Source: Psococerastis gibbosa
Lineage: Eukaryota; Arthropoda; Insecta; Psocodea; Psocidae
Assembly (NCBI GenBank): GCA_963971405.1
Contig: OZ020490.1
Coordinates: forward strand, 29,227,464 to 29,291,463
DNA length: 64,000 nt
Reading direction: 5' to 3'
The position numbers and the translations under genes were made by a program. Position 1 is the first letter of the stretch; every line of letters begins with the position of its first letter. The notes beneath the pieces were generated by a model that saw nothing but the letters and a program-made list of their open reading frames with translations, was not told where the DNA came from and ran no database searches. Positions 10,949 to 24,122 of the stretch are shown piece by piece.

Positions 10949-11650
10949 CTACAAACCGATTAACCGACAAAAATAAATACTAACGCGCCAAATTTTGCTT
11001 TTAGCGTCACATTCAAATTATTCGAATCTTTCATTTTAAATTAATTAGAACATTTAAAAAAAATTATTAAATTGTTATTGTTTTAATTAAATAATGTATC
11101 AGTGTGTCTTTACATGCTATTAAACTATCATCTAAAATCAAGTCATTTTTAAGTGAATTAATCCTGTTGAGTACGAAACTGTGACTACAGCCAAGGAGTG
11201 GCGGGAAATTCAAATACTAATTCTCAACAAATCCTCAACAAATCCTACATCATAGGACTCTTAATCATGTTAATGCAGATGGAAAAAACGGGAACATAAT
11301 AATAATAGTTTGTTATGAATTATAATCCGAACTAAATGAGTTGTAGCCACTAATGGATAAGATTTTGTCTGACAGTAATCCTTATAAGCTTACAAAATTA
11401 TGCGCGAAGCATATTTTCGGTTCCTCCGCTAGTTCACGGTCATGGTGACACCCATGAGCAAGAACGGTACATAACAATGCTCTTTGTTAAATGAGAAATA
11501 TTATTATTGGGACACAGAAATAATTATATTACAGTTTATTAAATTTTATTTTGAAACAGATCCTAAAGATGCAAGCTTTTATGAGCAAACAGCAGCACCT
11601 ACTGTAGGTAATTACTCGTCCTATGGTACATGTGAATCAAAGTTGGCTTA
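10949..11650 (-). promoter_or_regulatory. ZF1 upstream region with E2F-like promoter motif
   Basis: Just right of the hAT insertion, 10980-11035 reads AACGCGCCAAATTTTG, then AGCGTCACATTCAAATTATT (minus strand: TTTGGCGCG). GCGCCAAA matches the E2F consensus. The same block precedes ZF3 (27598-27660), and shorter matches precede ZF4, ZF5 and ZF8. Without the hAT element the motif would lie about 155-160 bp upstream of the ZF1 ATG. The rest, to 11650, is duplicated at 27680-28170; no gene is seen there. Confidence 0.6.
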
Positions 11651-11947
11651 GTAATATATCAAAGAGTGTGTGATCATATCTAATGTATTTTTTAATGCAT
11701 AATAAAATATGCTCTTCTTGGAACATGGCATGCGTCATACATCATAAAACATCGCTCACAATACGCCTACTCACGCCATTTACATTACTAACATATCTTT
11801 TGGTAAGAAACAATGTAAACTAAGTAACGCTGGGAAGGTGCATGCGAGTAAGTGCGTCCGGATTACACCGGAGAGTACAATTCCGTTTATGGGCCAGTCC
11901 AGAAGTCATTTCGTCGATTACGGATATAAATTTATATGTTGCTATTG

Positions 11948-12083
11948 CTAGGCGGGGTTTCAATATACGTCAATGGTCCATGAGAAATGTGAAATTGACG
12001 ATTTCGCAGACATTAAAGACATACTAAAAATTCTGCTACCATATTTCTCATTGACCATTGACGTATGTGGAAACCCCGCCTTT
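11948..12083. mobile_element. Fold-back MITE A5
   Basis: A palindrome at 11951-12080 with GGCGGGGTTT and AAACCCCGCC ends and CGTCAATGGTC arms. It interrupts the 3' flank of unit 2; unit 1 (about 1745) lacks it. Confidence 0.85.
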
Positions 12084-12374
12084 GGAATTTAGCAAATTAA
12101 GAATGTTTAAAAAAATGCAGAAAGTTTGTTTCGTATTATGGTTAACTTATGATTTGAAGAATAGAACATGGCGAAAACGAAAAGAAGAATATTGACAAAT
12201 GTAGAAACAAATGAATTATTTAATAATAATATATACATATTCAACTCGACACAACTGTTTTGAAGGTGGCCTCCATGACTAAACTAATTCCTACAAGACG
12301 TACATGTCAAAATCGAAATTAGAATAGCTCAAGATAGACGGGCGGATGGCAACTTCTCAGGCCATGCCTCAACA

Positions 12375-13580
<1,206 letters not shown>

Positions 13581-13716
13581 CTGAAAGTCAAATAAATCAC
13601 CCTAGTAGCCACGTCTATTAATTAAATATGTTAGACCCAACCGATTTCAATGTTAAGTCGAATTGGTTCCCTTAAATACGAATAAAATTTTAAAAATATG
13701 TACTAACCATAGGTAA

Positions 13717-13895
13717 TTTAAGCGACTTCGGTGGCAAGGTGGTAGCGTGCTTGTACTTGTGCGAGTATCTACACACTTCGCGGCCGGAGACGTGTCCTAA
13801 CTCGACACAAGTACCTATAAGGTGACTTAGTGAGGCGATTTAGAAGGTTAATCGGATACATTCATTAATTTGTTTGTATGCGATTTAAAAAAAAC
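13717..13895 (+). repeat. tRNA-like SINE family 3 copy
   Basis: GACTTCGGTGGCAAGGTGGTAG is the A-box-like head; the 3' end TTTGTTTGTATGCGATTT and an A tail match 6983-7150. The insertion is absent from the ZF1 and ZF3 introns at this point. Confidence 0.6.
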
Positions 13896-14875
13896 AATTA
13901 TGGCTCTGCAGGCCTAATAAGCAATAACTGAATCTGGTGTAAAAAAGGTGAACGAAATGCTTTTAGAATGCCTAGCGCTAGTAAAAATTGTTTTGTTAAA
14001 AACATAACAAGTTATTATTAAAAGGCCTGCAGTGGGCCAACTATTCCGTTTATTCAAATTAAAACTAATTCTTAGAAAACTTATACTGGGGTTAAAAATG
14101 TAAAATTAATTTCTTTCAGACCCCAAGCACTATTCTAAAATTTCGAAAGGTATATTTTCACCTCGCAGTGGCACAGAATATGTATTAACTTAACCTGTGG
14201 TAAAAACTGCAAACAAGCCAATTTTAGAATCCAAAGTGCCACTAAAAAATTATATAATTTAAATTTTTAACTCCAGGTTAAGGTGTTAATAAACAGAATA
14301 GTAAGTCAGCTGCAGCAGCAGATACTAAGTGGTAAGCATATAGTGCTTGTTCATTATGACTTGTACCCGGGGAAGGTTGACATCGAGAAAGTGTTCCAGT
14401 TGCCCAGCGGTCGAAAATTGTCGCGAAATTAACACAACCATTGAATATATAACACTATAGAATGGTCCCTGCATTTACGATTCCATTCTATAGAAACGCG
14501 AACTAAGATTATACTTGGCAGCGAACTGTAGCTCAACGCAAGCATCACCCGCGGAGCTTCATACCTGGGTCCGGCTAGGGGTTGCAAGTCTCATTGTACA
14601 CTGCCTTATCCCTGTTTCAGAACAGGGCCAGGTGCAGCATTTACTCATTTAGAAAGCACTGAGCAGTTCACGGGCCTCGTTCATTTATACTAAAATGTTT
14701 CATGATAATTATATGTGGAATACGTGCATTACTGTGTGTGTTTTTTTCTTTACATCTCTAATAAGTCGACTATTCGATTATTTCTATTATATGATTGTTG
14801 CCTATACGATACAATATAGGCCCACACGTACCTGCCTATAACTACCGCGCACTTTGTTTTCCGTCAAACTAAAAA

Positions 14876-15023
14876 ATGGTTGGTGCTAAATCTACAAGTA
14901 CATGTGGTGTTAGATGCGAATATTTTAATTGTAATAAATCGTACAGAACATGTCCAGGAACTACTTTTCATCGGTTTCCTGTAAAGTACCACGACGTTTT
15001 ACGGCAATGGATCGTCAACAGTG
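14876..15023 (+). CDS. P/THAP9-type transposase exon 1 (N-terminal half of THAP domain)
   Basis: The ATG is preceded by an A-rich context. The exon encodes the first half of a THAP zinc-binding domain: C10 and C14, a C-x4-C start, then TTFHRFPV and RQWIVNS. It ends in phase 1 at a GTAAGTA donor. THAP domains at this position bind the transposon's own ends in known P elements. The partner residues (C-x2-H) are in exon 2. Confidence 0.85.
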
Positions 15024-15289
15024 GTAAGTAGGCATACCAGTACCTACAATATATACTTATAAATAGCAGTATAATCTACATATACATAGGTGCGTTATAT
15101 ATATAATTACTTGTATATAGGCTAATCGATATGATATAATATATCATATATTATGTATGCATATTATGCATGTAGGTATATGAATGTCCTTTAAGGCGCG
15201 GAATATTAGTTAATTGGCCTAGTGAGTAGTGCTTGCCCTAAATTATTGGGCTGAACTTAGAAATGTACTATTGTGTTAATTTTATTGTG

Positions 15290-16230
15290 TTATGTATTAA
15301 ATTATTAAATTTGTGGGGCCCCGGCCGTATAGGGGATAACCGTCAGTTTAATGAAATTTTTTAAAATAAATATAGGCATATACTTGTATATATTCGAAGG
15401 GGGCGGTATATATTTTGGTGCCCTCCCCCCATTTTCATGATAGTGTAGAAAAATGGGAAAACCGTTGTCTTAGATACAGCTTTTAAATTAATGACTTTGG
15501 TGTCCTTTCCGCATGAGACATGAGAAATAGTGGGTTCTAGCGCATTTTGATGTATATTAAGATTTTGCAGTCGATGAATACAATTGCAACAAGTGGGGCC
15601 CGGGGTAGTGGCGTAGCCAGGGGGGGGGGTCAGCTGGGTCCAGACCCCCAACAGCAAATTTTTCAGATATTTATTCAAAAATATCAGCCCGGGGAGACCC
15701 CGGTCCCCCTGTTTCCAGTTTTCTTATTAATGTTATCGTCTCAAAAATGGGGTCCGGACCCCCCCCCCCCAAAAAAAAAATAATTTTTTTTAGCAAAACA
15801 GCAAATTTCAGATATTTATTCAAAAAAATTCCCCGGGGAGAACCCAGTCCCCCTGTTACCAGTTTCGTTATTAATGTTATCGTCGGCAAAATCAATTTTT
15901 TTTTTTAGCAAAACAGCAAATTTCTCAGATATTTATTCAAAAAAATTCCCCGGGGAGAACCCAGTCCCCCTGTTACCAGTTTCTTTATTACTGTTATCGT
16001 CGGCAAAATAAAATTTTTTTTGCCTACAAACTATTTCAGGCCTATCTTTTAAAAAACATTCCCCCGTGGTAGCCCCCGGGCCCCCCTTGTTAGCTGTAGC
16101 CTAAAATTCTCCATATGTAAAATATGAACATAACTGCTTTCAAAGTGCGTAATTCCACTATTTTCGGCCTATTCTTTTCCAAATTATTCCCTCCGGTAGA
16201 GACCCCAGGGCCCCCCTTTCTTGCAGTAGG
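15290..16230. repeat. GC-block repeat cluster inside transposase intron 1
   Basis: A GTGGCGTAGCCAGGGGGG motif at 15607 starts a run of three similar units (CAGATATTTATTCAAAAA at about 15664, 15809 and 15926), spaced about 145 and 117 bp apart. Each is followed by a CCCGGGGAGA...CCCCCTGTT block. Related sequence occurs at 9633-10010, 31100-31620 and, inverted, 51430-51690. Confidence 0.65.
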
Positions 16231-16746
16231 TCTACAATTCTTTGACTGTTAAACCATTAACGTTATTAGAACAGGTTACAAGTCGTATATACATACAAGA
16301 CCTCTCACATGTGGCAGCGATAGAAACAACGTCAAAAAGTTATTTCAGCTTGTTCCTGCCTAGAAAAGCCCCAATTCATTATGAAATCCAAATAATTACA
16401 GGATCTTTACATCTGTTAATTTTATTTTTAAATGTTTAGTTAGTTTTATGCTTTTTAATGTTATGTTATAACCTTAATAAATAATTATTGATCAAAATAA
16501 AAAGTTTTGATTAAAAAATATAATAAGGCTACAAAATCTATCTTATATTATTTTAATTTGCTTGGGTTGTTGCGTGAGAGCCGGTCGATTGCCCTGTTGG
16601 CCACCAGTAAGGCCGCCTCTGTCTACAATCTAGTCTGCAGTTAGTCCTCCATTTTACACGATAAATTAACTGTATGGACTTCGAACGCACCCACAGAATA
16701 GCGTTGACACATAAACTGATAAACCTATATAATAATGATTTGGCAG

Positions 16747-16908
16747 GTAACGCTTCGCTTGAGGTACTTCAGATGGAGAAGCTTGAGAGTAGGAGGATAT
16801 GTAGCGATCACTTCGCCTCAGATATGTACCGACCCGACTGCAAACGAAAGAAACTTTCCCAAGTAGCTGTTCCTTTCCACTACCAACTTTCATCAAGCAC
16901 GGCTGAAG
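16747..16908 (+). CDS. P/THAP9-type transposase exon 2 (C-terminal half of THAP domain)
   Basis: It lies between a TTGGCAG acceptor and a GTAAGTC donor, phase 1 on both sides. RRICSDHFASDMY supplies the C-x2-H zinc ligands of THAP, and VAVPFHYQL is the A-V-P-T-like end of the domain (VPF here). Confidence 0.85.
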
Positions 16909-17530
16909 GTAAGTCGTTACAAATTAGTTTTATTCCTTATTATTATTATAATTTTTATTAATTTTCATTTTGGGGAAAGTCCTCTTACATTACGCAACAA
17001 AAGAGAATTTGTCAAAAAGGTTATTGCAGAGTTCCACAATAAAATCCGCCCCATTCGTTACGCTACTGTCTCGACCCTATTAGATACTTTAACTGAATGG
17101 ATAGGGGGGAAACGCGGCTATCGGGCATGGAACTGACCCCTACATCCCGAATAATGAGGTGGCCAAGTGAGAGGATGCTGTTTGGCTCTACCAGTCCTCA
17201 GGCCTAGACCCTCAGTAGATCTATCTTATATTACTATAACTATTTTATCCTATTTATATATATTTCTATATATCTATATATATATATATTCTATATATTT
17301 CTATATATCTCCATTAAGTAAATGAAGATAATCCGTGACGGGGACCCATGGTCGGAAGTGAACGGTGTGTCCGCTACGGAGTGGCCCAAAGATATTTTTA
17401 TGGAATAGTTTTAAATGTTATTAAACCAAGAGTGGTACTTGAAGATAAAAAAATTATTGCGCTTTTATGCATCTTCCCCCCCCCCCCCTCCCTCCTCTCA
17501 GCCTATGCAGTATTTATTTTTTATTTTCAG

Positions 17531-19948
17531 ACGGAAATGGTGATGTCGGGCCAGAAACACCGAAACTGTCACGTAAGCAGCAAGCTATAAGAACGTATTC
17601 CACAGGAAGAATTTTTGCTCCATGCCCACCCACACCACCTACTCCCGTTACTCCGAAAATAACTCCAAAATCGGCTATGTACGTGAGTTCCCTCATAAAT
17701 GCGCCCGAAACGCCTCAGAGGAAGAGATTTTTCAGTGGCTTCCAGAAGGTAGAGAAACTAAAAAAAAATTAAATAACGCTCGTCAGGCACTGGGTAGAAA
17801 AAAAATGCAAATTAAGGTACTTAAAGCAGAAATTGTGCGCCTAAAACAAAGTTCCAAAAAATCAAATGACTTGAATAAGCTGTGTAATACATCGAAAATC
17901 ATAGTTAATATACAACTAAAGGGAGTAAAAAGAGTAAGGGCTTGGTCAAACGGGGAAAAAAAAAGCTTGCATTAGGATTGTATTATAAATCTCCTTCAGG
18001 TTACAAATATATGAGGAAATTGGGCATCACTCTTCCAGGTGATAGAACTATCCGAAGGTGGCTCAAAATCGAAGAGTTTCGTGTAGGCCTTAATGAGAGA
18101 TTTATAAGCAATTTGAAGCTAAAAGTTGAAACCATGGCTGAGGCAGAAAAAAAGTGTGTCATCTTATTTGATGAAATGAGTATAAAGAAGCATCTGAGGT
18201 ACAATGTTAGCTTGGACCTGGTGGAGGGGTATTCTGACCTCGGATCTTTGGGGCGTTTTCCTAAGTTGGCTACCAATGCCTTAGTTTTTATGGTCCGTGG
18301 TTTATGCCAAAAATGGAAACTTCCAATTTGTTTCTATTTGTCGGCAAAAGCTTCTGCTGACGAAATGAAGCCTCTTTTATGCAATGCACTGAGAGTAGTC
18401 GTTAGAGTTGGGCTTAATCCAAGGGCAATAGTATGTGATCAAAGCACCTCCAACGTTAAGTTGTACAAAGCTTTGGGAGTCAAATTGAAGTGCCCTTGGA
18501 TTCTTCATGAAGAGAAGAAAGTATATATGTTGCATGACGTCCCACACTTAATAAAATCTCTCAGAAATAATTTATTGAACGGGCATTATATTTCTGATAA
18601 CAATAAAGATGTTAAAATGAATGACATTTACTTAGCGTACAATATCGATAAGGGCAGTAAGACGTTTCGAGCTATGCCAAAACTGACTGACCACCATTTA
18701 AGGCCTAACAACGTTAAAAAAATGAGCGTAAGGCTTGCTACGCAATTGTTCAGTCGCTCAGTTGCCACAGGCATTCGCACCTGCGTGAAATCGGGACAAC
18801 TCAAAACTATGTCAGCACTGAGCACTGCAGAGTTTGTTGAACTTGTCAACAACACGTTTGACAGCTTAGATAGCAGACACTTACTAGACAAAAATCCCAA
18901 CAGGACACCTTTGGCGAAAAAAAACCATGTTGTAATGAAAAATTTGAAAAAAGCCCTAAAAACCTTCAATAGCCTCAAAAAACTTTCTTACAATAATAAA
19001 TTGCGGAAAAATGTTATTACACGCCCCCCGTGTTTTAATGGTATGATTCTATCAATTAATGCTATTCTGCAGCTCTACTGGGAGGAAGAATCCACGGATC
19101 CAAATTTTTTTTTATTAACGAACAAATGCACTCAAGATCCTATAGAGAATTTTTTTTCCATAATTAGGCAACATAACGGATACAGTAAAAATCCGTCAGG
19201 TTCACAATTTGCCAAACTGTTTACTTCCGCTGCTAACTTCTCTTTTTTAAAATTTTCGGATGCAACAAATTGCGAAGAGGACGATAACGAGCTCCTTCTA
19301 TGTAAATTGGGTGAATATGAAACTTGTACTAGCTCTGTTCAAGGTTACGCTTGTGACGCACCATCAGTAGTGGACAATGTCTCTGAATCTGGAAGCGTTG
19401 ATAAGTTAATCCCAATGTTACTGCATTCGATACAATTAACCACTGTGACAGACCTAGTAGCAAAAGCAGCGTCTGTAAATTTAGAAGAATGTGCAATGAA
19501 TTACGTTGCAGGTTGGTCAGTGAGACAGTTGCTAGATGAAACAAATTGCGAGAAGTGCCGTAACACCCTTTTAGATGTTAACAGTGTCTATGAGCCCCGA
19601 AATACATTAATTTTGCTTAAAAATTACGGAGGAATTTTGCCTCAAGGGCCTCTTGGACTCAATAAGCCATCAAAACCTATGGCAGATTTTATGCATAACA
19701 TCATGAAAGCGTATACTGAGCTAGCACCGCGTATAATGCATGAAAATCAAATCCTTCAAAAATTACTATCCAGTTTTAATTTGAATTTACCAGGACCCTT
19801 TGACCGTGGTTGTGAACGGCACCGGGAAAATGTTATTAAGAAAATAATAAGATTAAAATTGCACGCTGACTGTAAGTGGGTCTCTCAAGGTCTTTATTCA
19901 CTGACTAATAAGCCAAACCAAAAGCTAGAAGTTGTTCAGGGAAAATAA
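17531..19948 (+). CDS. P/THAP9-type transposase exon 3: DDE catalytic domain, two single-base frameshifts
   Basis: The exon begins after TTTTCAG in phase 1 with a proline/threonine-rich stretch, then a Lys/Leu coiled-coil region, then the catalytic domain. From 17942 the open part is 668 residues. It shows ILFDEMSIK (Asp at residue 77), AIVCDQSTSN (Asp 166), HDVPHLIKSLRNN (198-210, the H-x-x-P-H-L-x-K block of the inserted domain) and DPIENFFSIIRQ (Glu 402), a full DDE set of the P superfamily. The frame shifts by -1 at two A9 runs (17760-17768 and 17956-17964). Both are what a one-base loss from an A10 run would cause, so they may be sequencing errors or true decay. Confidence 0.88.
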
Positions 19949-20036
19949 GTCTGTAAATGGCAATCATTTGGTATTTATAAATATATAAATTATATTTTTG
20001 CATTCGATTTTAAATTTTTTATGCATACATTTTATT

Positions 20037-20232
20037 AACTTTGGTTCTATTACTAAGCCAACCTAGCGAATTTAGGGCTATATAGCCCTCGCTTACACTC
20101 AACTATGAGACTCGGGACCGCCCGATTTACATACCCTCCAAAGCATGGCCAGAAAATGTAGCAAGTGTGGGACTCGAACCAACAACCTTTCGATTGAAAG
20201 TTGGAGTCTATACCACTACTCTATATGTCCTG
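20037..20232 (-). repeat. tRNA-derived SINE S2 copy (minus), nested in the P element
   Basis: On the minus strand it runs from a head with a perfect B box (GGTTCGAGTCC), through a CATGCTTTGGAGGGTATGTAAA core, to a TTAGTAATAGAACC end. It matches the copies at 35131-35344 and 53898-54083. Confidence 0.82.
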
Positions 20233-20239
20233 ATAAGCT

Positions 20240-20374
20240 CACCTATAAATACACCTCCCTCTTAATTTTCGTTTCACTCAAGTCGAATTCAGAAGAAGGA
20301 ACCGGTCCGAGTTTACTCGATCATGCGATTTGTCGATTAGTAGATAGATAATATGAGTGATTCCATAATAAATA

Positions 20375-20405
<31 letters not shown>

Positions 20406-21400
20406 ACGGCCACTTGGCTAACCCAATATCAGGCCGAGGTACAGCACAAACTTAGTTACTCCTAAATCGTGACTACATCGTCCAACTCCCTTATAAGGCA
20501 TTGCAGGACCGATGATACCCCTAATTCAAGAGCCATCGCCATAATGTCCCTTACTTCCGTAACCGAGTACCCCAAACCTTGACGAATGACAACTGTGAGT
20601 CTATCCCTCGCGGCTAGAGCCATGCGTGGGCAGTCCCATAAAATGATAGGGTTAAATTTCGGATGCCCCACATCCCCTATCCTAGAGCACTGAATTGATC
20701 GATGGGATTGCATTTTCTAAAACGGGTAGACCAATAAATTATAAAGTAAATATTATCCGATCTTGATGATATTTGGCACAGCAATTAGCGGTATTAGATC
20801 ATTGGCGTAAATTCCCAAAATTTCTAGAGGGGGAACCCAAGACTGATTCATTACTCATTCACTTCTGAAGTAGGCCTATGCCTAGTAAATTATATAACTT
20901 TTTTATTAATTAAATTTTCTTTTTTAATATGTATGAAACACATCATGTACACTAAACTATTCAAGTTCAGTAAAATAAAAACAAAAAATTAGAAAGTAAA
21001 CTTTTGTTTTTGAAATTTAAAAATGAAAAAAAAAATGCTTTTAGTCTCCTGATTTTTTTTTTTAATTCTGACACGCTCAGCTACCTAGTCGTCCCATCCT
21101 CTACTATAGTATATGCATGACGGCCAAATTTAGTGTTCGCCCAGTACCGGGGACCGGCCGGGACTAAGTTTTAGTTTTAGGGGGCGGACCTGGCGGGCTC
21201 AGCCCCCCCCCCCAGGACCCCAATTACGCCAATGTATTAGATTTATCATAAGTTCGTGGGGGGTCTCCACCTATATAACAACTTATGGCTTTTAACCTCA
21301 GGCCCGGTCCTTCATGTATACTCTTTTCACCAGGTTTCGGTTTCGGCTATTCGGTGCCTGCTGAGGTATAATATGTATAATATATATCGCTCATGCACAA
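20240..21400. other. 3' part of P element, unassigned
   Basis: It contains a (TA)n/T-run at 20373-20405 and an 83-codon minus-strand reading (20462-20713) that I do not recognise. It also holds a C-run block (GGCTCAGCCCCCCCCCC to ACGCCAATGTA, about 21193-21236) similar to 10208-10257. No further transposase coding is seen. Confidence 0.5.
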
Positions 21401-21584
21401 GTGTTATATATTCAATGACACAACTAATGTCCAAAACTCATGGGGTTGTATGCAAGTAAGCCTACGTCTATCAAAGCCCTACTAATATAATATATTATAT
21501 GTAATATAATAATAAAATAATATGTAATAGAATATAACCATTTCGTGAACAAATCTTACAGTAAAATGCCTTAGAGGACTTACC

Positions 21585-21629
21585 AACAATATCAACTGAT
21601 TCCACGTCAACTGAAGCAATGTCTAGGTA
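21585..21629 (-). pseudogene. ZF2 exon 2 remnant with destroyed acceptor
   Basis: It matches exon 2 of ZF1 and ZF3 and keeps the GTAAGTC donor. The acceptor CAG has become CTA (TTTCTACCTAGAC on the minus strand where ZF1 has TTTCAGACCTAGAC), so the exon cannot be joined normally. Confidence 0.8.
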
Positions 21630-22168
21630 GAAAGAATAAAAACCATTAAGTAGGAGACAATAATCAATGTCCCAAAGTACTTTTCATGAACTTATTGGGC
21701 CCTTGTCCAATGTCGACGGCCCCATGGAGTTCGGACATAAATAATATTGTTTCCGTATGCATTTTTGGCCATTGGCAAACTGGTGTACGTCCTCTATGTC
21801 GACCTACACCGGCTGCAAGCGATAATGGACAAGCTATATATATACATATATAATGGCAATTAATGGAATTAAGTTAATGACCATATGCCTCCGAGATATA
21901 ATCTTAGTTAATAATCTTAAGTCTACGCTGTTTAAATGAAAAAGTCGAACGCAGATGTTGACGATGCTCGCAAGTTCACCACCACATATCAGCCTATATT
22001 CTTCTGCTCAACATTTCATTTGACTCCTTTGTAAATGAAATTAGAATAGCTGAAGATAAACTAGCGGTTGGTAGACAGGACTGTGACTCCTCCTTCGCAG
22101 AGCACATCAATTCCTCAGGCCATACGTCAACATTTACGTTTATACATTATGCTGGCAAAGTTTCCTAT

Positions 22169-23085
22169 CATGTTATGAATCTGCAAGTAACTATTAGTAG
22201 TGTAGCGTTTTGAGCACTTCACACTGGAAAGGTTTCTCAGCTGAATGTTTCCTTAAATGCGCCCGCAAATTAAAGCTGGTGGTGAAGCAATTTGAGCACA
22301 CTTCACACTGGAATGTTTTCTCCCCTGTATGTTTCCTTGTATGTGCCCGCAAAATAACACTGGTTGTGAAGCGTTTTGAGGATACGACACACTGGAATCG
22401 TTTCTCTCTCACATGACTTCTTATATGTGCCTGCAAGTTGCCACTGGTATTGAAGCACTTAGAACACACTTTACATGGGAAAGGTTCCTTTCCTGTATGA
22501 GTTCTCTTATGTACCTGCAAGTTTCCACTGGTAGTGAAGTGAAGTGTACGTTTCGCGCATATTCCACACTGGAACGGTTTCTCCCCCCACATGACTTCTT
22601 ATATGTGCCTTCAAGTTACCACTGGTATTGAAGCGCTTCGAACACACTTTACATGGGAAAGGTTCCTCTCCTGTATGTTTTCTCTCATGAATCCGCAAGT
22701 AACTATTTCTAGTGAAGTATATTGAGCATATTTCATGCTGGAAAGGTTTCTCACCTGTATGTTTGCTTACATGTCTCTGTAAGCTACCGTTGACAGCAAA
22801 ACAATTTGAGCATATCTCACACTGAAAAGTCTTCTCTCCAGTATGACTTCTTTCGTGTCTCAGGAAGGTGCTGCAATTAGCGAAGAGACGCGAGCATTCT
22901 ATACACTGGAAGGGTTTCTCCCCGGTATGTTTCCTTTTATGCAAATGCAAGACACGACTGGTAGTGAAGCTCTTCGAGCATATTACACATTGGAAAGGTT
23001 TCTCTCCTGTATGAGTTCTCTTAAGTACCTGCAAGTTTCCGCTGGTAGTGAAGCGTTTCGCGCATATTCGACACTGGAACGGTGT
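22169..23085 (-). pseudogene. Decayed finger tail of ZF3
   Basis: About eleven further fingers follow the ZF3 stop codon, but they are degenerating. One helix reads LQVLKRTH (zinc-ligand His lost), one knuckle FQHEIC and one CVVSS (Cys lost). An extra G at about 22593 shifts the frame. Three residues are added at about 22548 (KRTLHFTTS), and a 2-bp deletion at about 22214 shifts the frame of the last finger. ZF1 keeps the corresponding fingers intact. Confidence 0.85.
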
Positions 23086-24122
23086 CTAACCCACATGACT
23101 TCTTAGATGTGCGTTCAAGTCACTACTGGTAATGAAGCGTTTTGAACATACATTACATTGGAATGGTTTCTCTCCTGTATGCGTTCTTTCATGAATCCGC
23201 AATTGACTATTTCTAGTGAAGTATTTTGAGCATATTTCACACTGAAAAGGTTTCTCACCTGTATGTTTCCTTACATGTCTCTGTAAGTTACCGTTGACAG
23301 CAAAACATTTTGAGCATACTTCACACTGAAAAGGCTTCTCTCCAGTATGACTTCTTTTGTGAATCCGGAAGGCACTGCAATTAGCGAAGAGACGCGAGCA
23401 TTCTATACACTTGAAGGGTTTCTCCCCAGTATGTTTCCTTTTATGAACTTGCAAACCACTACTGGTAGTGAAGCTTTTCGAGCATATTACACATTGGAAA
23501 GGCTTCTCTCCAGTATGACTTCTTTTGTGTCTCAGGAAGTCGCTGCTATCAGCGAAGAGACGCGAGCATTCTATACACTGGAAGGGTTTCTCCCCAGTAT
23601 GTTTTCGTTTATGGACTTGCAAGGTGCGACTGGTAGTGAAGCTTTTCGAGCATATTACACACTGGAAAGGTTTCTCTCCTGTATGTATTCTTACATGTAC
23701 CTTTAAGGCACCATTCGTAGTGAAGCTCTTTAAGCATACTACACACTGAAAAGGTTTCTCCCCTGTATGTTGCCTTTCATGTACCTTCAAGGCACTATTG
23801 TTAGTGAAGCTTTTTAAGCATACTACACACTGAAAAGGTTTCTCCCCTGTATGTATCCTTATATGTATCTGTAAGTGGGCCTTATTATTGAAGTTTTTTG
23901 AGCAAAAGTGACACTGGAAAGGTATTACTCCAGTATGTGTTCTTTTGTGAATCAGCAATTTGCTACTAACGGTGAAACATTTGTAGCAAACGTCACACTG
24001 GTGCTGATTCAACTTCAAGTATGATTTCCGAGAGTTGTAAGCTGACCCCACATTAGAACTGCCGCCAGGTATCAAGTCTTGTTCCGGTGCAGACTCCTCT
24101 TCTTGCACCTTCACATCAACTT
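23086..24122 (-). CDS. ZF3 terminal exon: 11-finger C2H2 protein, truncated by TAG
   Basis: Joined to 25951-25995 and 27359-27407 this gives a 376-residue protein. It opens with [17 protein letters not shown] and carries eleven intact C2H2 fingers with TGEKPF linkers. It then stops at a TAG where paralogues have Glu (HVG-stop-TPFQC instead of HVGEKPFQC). Fingers before the stop are all intact and fingers after it are decaying, which suggests that the short form is the functional product. Fingers 5-6 and 7-8 repeat a two-finger block ([11 protein letters not shown] then CIECSRLFA), evidence of internal tandem duplication. Confidence 0.85.

Larger units (their letters stand above)
14439..21417 (+). 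mobile_element. P-element/THAP9-type DNA transposon, 6979 bp, complete ends
   Basis: Perfect 17-bp terminal inverted repeats (CATTGAATATATAACAC at 14439-14455 and its inverse at 21401-21417) are flanked by a 7-bp direct repeat ACACAAC (14432-14438 and 21418-21424). The same site is uninterrupted in ZF3 intron 2 (about 25775-25795). P superfamily elements normally duplicate 8 bp, so one base may have changed. The element carries a three-exon THAP-DDE transposase (14876-19948), GC-rich tandem repeats in intron 1, and a nested tRNA-SINE at 20037-20232. It splits ZF2 between its exon 2 remnant and exon 3. Confidence 0.92.

Noticed and set aside
15547..15895. Proline/glycine-rich frames in the GC-block repeats
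   Set aside because: Low-complexity translation of tandem repeats inside an intron of a transposon.
20462..20713. 83-codon minus-strand frame as a gene
   Set aside because: No domain, start context or splice sites recognised, and it lies inside the P element's 3' region.
23347..23706. Plus-strand frames over the finger exons (for example 119 codons here)
   Set aside because: They are antisense shadows of the repeated finger codons; they recur with the finger period.
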